Assembly: GCF_046719765.1 (NCBI RefSeq)
Contig: NZ_JABEBY010000008.1
Span: forward strand, 70,084-134,083
Reading direction: 5' to 3'
Source of the DNA: Halonotius sp046719765
GTDB taxonomy: Archaea > Halobacteriota > Halobacteria > Halobacteriales > Haloferacaceae
Length of the DNA stretch: 64,000 nucleotides
Part shown: positions 60,446-64,000 of the stretch, piece by piece
Numbering within the stretch: position 1 is the first letter of the stretch
Layout of the letters: each line of letters starts with the position of its first letter
The notes under the pieces: generated by a model
Database searches by the model: none
What the model was told of the DNA's origin: nothing
The model's input: only the letters and a program-made list of their open reading frames with translations
Position numbers and translations under genes: made by a program

Positions 60446-61594
60446 ATGCGAACTGTCGATGCCGCCGGCCTGCAGATCGGCGACGACCAGCCGCCACGGA
60501 TCATGGGTGTGTTGAACGTCAGCAGCGAATCACCCTACAAGCCGAGTGTGTTCAACAGCCCCGATGAAGCGGCCGAGTACGTCGACCGCGAACTCATCGA
60601 TGAGGGTGCAGATATCGTTGATATCGGTCTTGAATCCGCCAACAAAAAGTTTGAGGTGCTCTCCGCGGAGGACGAACTCGATCGCCTCGATACGGCCCTT
60701 GAGACGATCGAAAGCGTCTCCGGCGACGCCATCTTTTCGATCGAGACGCGCTACCACGAGGTCGCCGAGGCGGCCCTCGACGGCGGCTTCGACATGGTCA
60801 ACGATATCTGTGGGTTTGCCGACCCGAAGCTGCCGGCAGTCTGTGCGGACTACGACGTTGCGGTCGCCAAGATGGCCTCGCCGCCGGATCTCGAACGTCC
60901 GGGGGCGATCGAGGATGTCGACGACATCTACGACGCGCTGGAACTCAATGGGCTCACCGACAAAACGATCATCGACCCCGCCTTCGGCGGCTGGAGCGAG
61001 GCGAAAACGATCGACGACGACCGCGAGACGTTCCGCCGACTCCGGGAGTTCCGCGGCTACGGCCACCCGATTTTGGTCTCGATCAACCGGAAGAATTTCC
61101 TCCGCTCGGTGGCCGGCCGCGACACCGAGGGTGCCTTGCCAGTCTCGTTGGCGGCGACGGCGATGGCGGTCGAGCGCGGCGCGCACGTCATCCGCACCCA
61201 CGACGTGGCCGAAACGCGGGATGCCGCACTGATTGGTGCGGAGTTCAGCCGTGATCGGCTTCGAGACACCATCGACGGTGTCGCCATCGAGGAGTTGGAT
61301 ATCACAACACAGCGTGAGGCCAAGCGGCATCTCGATCGGTATGACGCGGCAGACGCGGCTGCCGACGACAGCGTGAGCCGGACGTTCGAACTCACCGGGT
61401 TGGGTGCCGACAGCCAGAAGCAACTGCTCGATGCTGTCAGTGAGACGACGGTGACCGCTGTCAGCGGTGCGTCTGACAGCGCACTGGTATTGATTGGCAC
61501 ACCTGCCGGGTTCAAATCGCTTACGCGCCGGATTACGGGCGACTCACCCCAGCTAGCCGCGACCATGGAACGTATCAGCGAACGGTGCTGTTAA
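60446..61594 (+). CDS. Dihydropteroate-synthase-like protein
   Basis: A 382-residue TIM-barrel protein. Segments equivalent to DHPS motifs are present but altered: MGVLNVSSESPYKPSVF (usually NVTPDSF...), and VDIGLESANKK (usually DIGGESTRPG). It keeps RTHDVAETRDAA, as in DHPS. About 100 extra residues follow the barrel and end QLAATMERISERCC. It may make an archaeal pterin product rather than canonical dihydropteroate. The MptE gene follows after about 140 bases. Confidence 0.75.
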   Translation: MRTVDAAGLQIGDDQPPRIMGVLNVSSESPYKPSVFNSPDEAAEYVDRELIDEGADIVDIGLESANKKFEVLSAEDELDRLDTALETIESVSGDAIFSIETRYHEVAEAALDGGFDMVNDICGFADPKLPAVCADYDVAVAKMASPPDLERPGAIEDVDDIYDALELNGLTDKTIIDPAFGGWSEAKTIDDDRETFRRLREFRGYGHPILVSINRKNFLRSVAGRDTEGALPVSLAATAMAVERGAHVIRTHDVAETRDAALIGAEFSRDRLRDTIDGVAIEELDITTQREAKRHLDRYDAADAAADDSVSRTFELTGLGADSQKQLLDAVSETTVTAVSGASDSALVLIGTPAGFKSLTRRITGDSPQLAATMERISERCC

Positions 61595-61735
61595 GAGAAA
61601 ACTTATGCCGGATGATGCTAAACGAACGGGTGGACGCCGGAACGGCATTTGGGTAGGGGTACTTGATGCCACTCCGGCCCATACAATATCTCAGCTGACG
61701 AGCACCCCGCTTGTCAGCGGATTTTTATCAGGCCA

Positions 61736-62455
61736 ATGAGCGACAGCCTTGCGTTCGCCGAGTGGGAACCGATCTACGAGACAATACTGGCTGATTTCGG
61801 GTTCGATCGGGCGGCCGACGAGCGCGCCCGAGATGTCGCCGCCGAGTTCGCCGACCCGTTTGATCACGACCGCCTCGCCGCCCTCAATGGTGGGACAGTT
61901 GCCGTTGTCGGTGCCGCGCCGTCGCTGGCGGCCAATCTCGACGCGTTCGATCCCGACAGCGTTGACGCCGTCGTCGCCGCCTCGACCGCCGTCGACGTGC
62001 TTGCGGAGCACGGTATCGCGGTCGAGCTGATGGTCACCGATCTCGACAAAAACGCGGCGACAGCCCGCGAGCTAACGCTCCAAGGGACGCCGGTCGCCGC
62101 CCACGCCCACGGCGACAACATCCCCGCTGTTCGGGAGTGGCTCCCGCAGTTCGACAGCCAACACACGCTGGTGACGACACAAGCGGCTCCGCGGGATAGC
62201 GTCGCAAACTTCGGCGGCTTTACCGACGGCGACCGGGCGGCGTATCTTGCAGACGCTGTTGGCGCGGCGGAGCTCCGGTTTCTCGGCTGGGCGTTCGACG
62301 ATCCGGCTGTCGGGCCGATGAAAGCCCGCAAACTGCGGTGGGCCGAACACCTGCTGTACTGGCTGGAACGCCGCCGTGACGACCGATTCGGCGTGCTGGA
62401 TGGGCGACGCGACGCGCTGACGACCGATCTGACGACGCTGTCGACCTCGGCGTAG
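61736..62455 (+). CDS. mptE: 6-hydroxymethyl-7,8-dihydropterin pyrophosphokinase (MptE-like)
   Basis: A 239-residue protein of the MptE type: VAVVGAAPSLAANLDAF, AVDVLAEHGIAVELMVTDLD and later GWAFDDP. MptE is the archaeal replacement for FolK, which pyrophosphorylates hydroxymethyl-dihydropterin. Its position after the DHPS-like gene supports a pterin/folate role for both. Confidence 0.85.
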   Translation: MSDSLAFAEWEPIYETILADFGFDRAADERARDVAAEFADPFDHDRLAALNGGTVAVVGAAPSLAANLDAFDPDSVDAVVAASTAVDVLAEHGIAVELMVTDLDKNAATARELTLQGTPVAAHAHGDNIPAVREWLPQFDSQHTLVTTQAAPRDSVANFGGFTDGDRAAYLADAVGAAELRFLGWAFDDPAVGPMKARKLRWAEHLLYWLERRRDDRFGVLDGRRDALTTDLTTLSTSA

Positions 62456-62499
62456 CAGTTCTCCGCAACTTTCCTTAGCCGGCGAACCGTGGTGTGGGT

Positions 62500-63930
62500 A
62501 TGCAACTCCACTGGCACCGTCGTGATCTCCGCGGGGCCGACAACCGCGCGCTGGCGGCGGCTGCCGAGGCGGTCGACACCGATGGGACAGACGGCGTCGT
62601 CTCGCTGTTCGTTTTCGACGACGCGATCCTTGAGCACGCTGGCGCGCCACGGGTGGCCTACCTGCTGGACGCACTCGCCGACCTACGGGCGTGGTACCGC
62701 GAGCGCGGCGGTGACCTCCTCGTTCGCCACGGCGACCCCGCTCAGGTCGTCGTCGATGTCGCCGAGAGTGTCGACGCCGACCGCGTTGTTTGGAACAAGG
62801 ATTATTCGGGAGTAGCGCGCGAACGCGACGCGGCCGTCCGGCAGGCTCTCGCCGACCCCGACATCGCCCGCGAATCCTACCACGACGCGATCTGTCACGA
62901 GCCGGGGTCGATCACGACCAACGACGGCGATCCCTACTCCGTGTTTACCTACTTCGGGCGGAAGTGGCACGACCGCCAGAAGGACGAGCCGTATCCGGCT
63001 CCCGATGCCGACAGCCTCGCCGACAGCGACGCGCTCGGCGTCGACGCCGGCTCAGTGCCGACACTGGCCGACCTCGGTTTCGACGAACCGGAGGCCGACC
63101 TGCTGACGGCGGGCACCGAGGCCGCCCGGAAGCGACTCAAACGGTTTTGCGAGGATGGCATCTATCGCTACGAGAGCGACCGTGATTATCCGACTCGAAA
63201 TTCGACCTCGCGGCTTTCAGCGGATCTAAAATACGGGACAATCGGTATCCGAGAGGTCTACTGGGCCAGCGAGGACGCGAAGGTCGACGCCAGCGACGAG
63301 GAACGCGAGGAGATCGAGGAGTTCCAATCACAGCTCGCCTGGCGAGCGTTCTACACCCACGTCCTGTGGTTCAATCCGGGGGTCGTTTCGCAGAACTACA
63401 AGGAGTATGCAAACGAGATCGAGTGGGAAAACGACCCCGAGCTCTTGGCGGCGTGGCAGGACGGCGAAACCGGCTACCCCATCGTCGACGCCGGGATGCG
63501 GCAACTGCGCGCCGAGGGGTTCATGCACAACCGCGTGCGGATGATCGTCGCCTCGTTTCTCACGAAGGATCTGCTCATCGACTGGCGAAAGGGGTACGAC
63601 TGGTTCCGCGCAAAACTGGTCGACCACGACACCGCCAACGACAACGGCGGCTGGCAGTGGGCCGCCTCGACCGGCACCGACGCCCAACCCTATTTTCGCA
63701 TCTTCAACCCGATGACACAGGGCGAACGCTACGATCCCGATGCGGAGTACATCACGAAATACGTCCCCGAGTTACGGGGTGTCGATCCCGAGATCATCCA
63801 CGGCTGGCACGAGGCGTCGCCGACGCAGCGACACAACGCTGCCCCCGACTACCCCGCGCCGATTGTCGATCACAGCGAGCGACGCGAACAGGCGTTGGCG
63901 ATGTTCGAAGCCGCCCGTGGTGAGGACTGA
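62500..63930 (+). CDS. phr: Class I deoxyribodipyrimidine photolyase
   Basis: A 476-residue flavoprotein. It starts MQLHWHRRDLRGADNRALAA. The FAD-binding domain has WRAFYTHVLWFNPGV, RMIVASFLTKDLLIDWRKG then YDWFRAKLVDHDTANDNGGW and WAASTGTDAQPYFRIFNP, the photolyase signature. It reverses UV cyclobutane dimers in light. The start at 62500 is preferred over GTG at 62494. Confidence 0.95.
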   Translation: MQLHWHRRDLRGADNRALAAAAEAVDTDGTDGVVSLFVFDDAILEHAGAPRVAYLLDALADLRAWYRERGGDLLVRHGDPAQVVVDVAESVDADRVVWNKDYSGVARERDAAVRQALADPDIARESYHDAICHEPGSITTNDGDPYSVFTYFGRKWHDRQKDEPYPAPDADSLADSDALGVDAGSVPTLADLGFDEPEADLLTAGTEAARKRLKRFCEDGIYRYESDRDYPTRNSTSRLSADLKYGTIGIREVYWASEDAKVDASDEEREEIEEFQSQLAWRAFYTHVLWFNPGVVSQNYKEYANEIEWENDPELLAAWQDGETGYPIVDAGMRQLRAEGFMHNRVRMIVASFLTKDLLIDWRKGYDWFRAKLVDHDTANDNGGWQWAASTGTDAQPYFRIFNPMTQGERYDPDAEYITKYVPELRGVDPEIIHGWHEASPTQRHNAAPDYPAPIVDHSERREQALAMFEAARGED

Positions 63931-63976
63931 TAGTGTTTAATCAAGATATTTACCGATAGACGTAGTAGATTTGGTA

Positions 63977-64000
63977 ATGGGTCGGCTTGAAGAGGTTGCG
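63977..64000 (+). CDS. First codons of a further gene (cut by window edge)
   Basis: ATG at 63977 opens a frame reading MGRLEEVA to the right edge. There are only eight codons, so neither the gene nor its product can be confirmed. An AT-rich stretch lies upstream. Confidence 0.3.

Overview
The window is high-GC, acidic-proteome haloarchaeal DNA (class Halobacteria). The evidence is proteins rich in Asp and Glu, archaeal RNA polymerase subunits D, N and K, archaeal-type ribosomal proteins, Tat lipoproteins with a lipobox, archaeosortase A, pantoate kinase with phosphopantothenate synthetase, diphthine synthase and TmcA. Many starts appear leaderless, with an AT-rich box about 25-30 bases before the ATG. 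The exact genus cannot be fixed from the sequence alone.

Layout. 1-7.8 kb: the conserved translation/transcription operon on the minus strand, in the order tRNA-Ser, rps13, rps4, rps11, rpoD, tRNA-Leu, rpl18e, rpl13, rps9, rpoN, rpoK, eno, rpsB, then a Tat lipoprotein gene and the start of mevalonate kinase. 8-15.5 kb: a four-gene sugar-type ABC importer, a sodium:solute symporter coupled to a 34-residue membrane protein, and an MBL-fold hydrolase. 15.8-19.5 kb: an Lhr-type helicase, a small membrane protein and a VOC protein. 19.5-26.5 kb: an accessory region with an AT-rich two-gene cassette of unknown function, a Dna2-like nuclease-helicase, two toxin-antitoxin-like pairs (HTH with a TumE-like protein, and MntA-HepT) and an SRAP protein. 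26.6-33.4 kb: an RNase H-like nuclease, a bactofilin-like protein, a YchF GTPase, a pterin dehydratase, a RelE-type pair, an aminotransferase and small membrane proteins. 33.4-42.7 kb: a ferritin-like protein, a divergent rhodanese pair, a cold shock protein, the CoA genes for PPS and pantoate kinase separated by a Vps62-like lipoprotein, and AspRS. 42.7-49.8 kb: a Bax1-like nuclease, an RNA m5C methyltransferase with a PUA-like partner, a PAC2 protein, GrpE and DnaK. 49.9-51.1 kb: AbrB diverging from a wHTH-MazF pair, with a shared repeated motif in the promoters. 51.1-64 kb: a DUF1998 helicase, UspA, archaeosortase A, Dph5, TmcA, TrmJ, a dihydropteroate-synthase-like protein, MptE, photolyase and the first codons of one more gene.

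Most of the window is core housekeeping DNA. The most unusual part is 19.5-25.8 kb. There a roughly 1.8 kb block drops to about 35-37% GC in the lines I counted, against 72% just upstream, and carries two genes I cannot assign. It sits beside a Dna2-like enzyme and stacked toxin-antitoxin modules, which makes it the best candidate for an undescribed, possibly defensive, system. That role is inference from context only. I see no insertion sequence, CRISPR array, integrase or replication origin.
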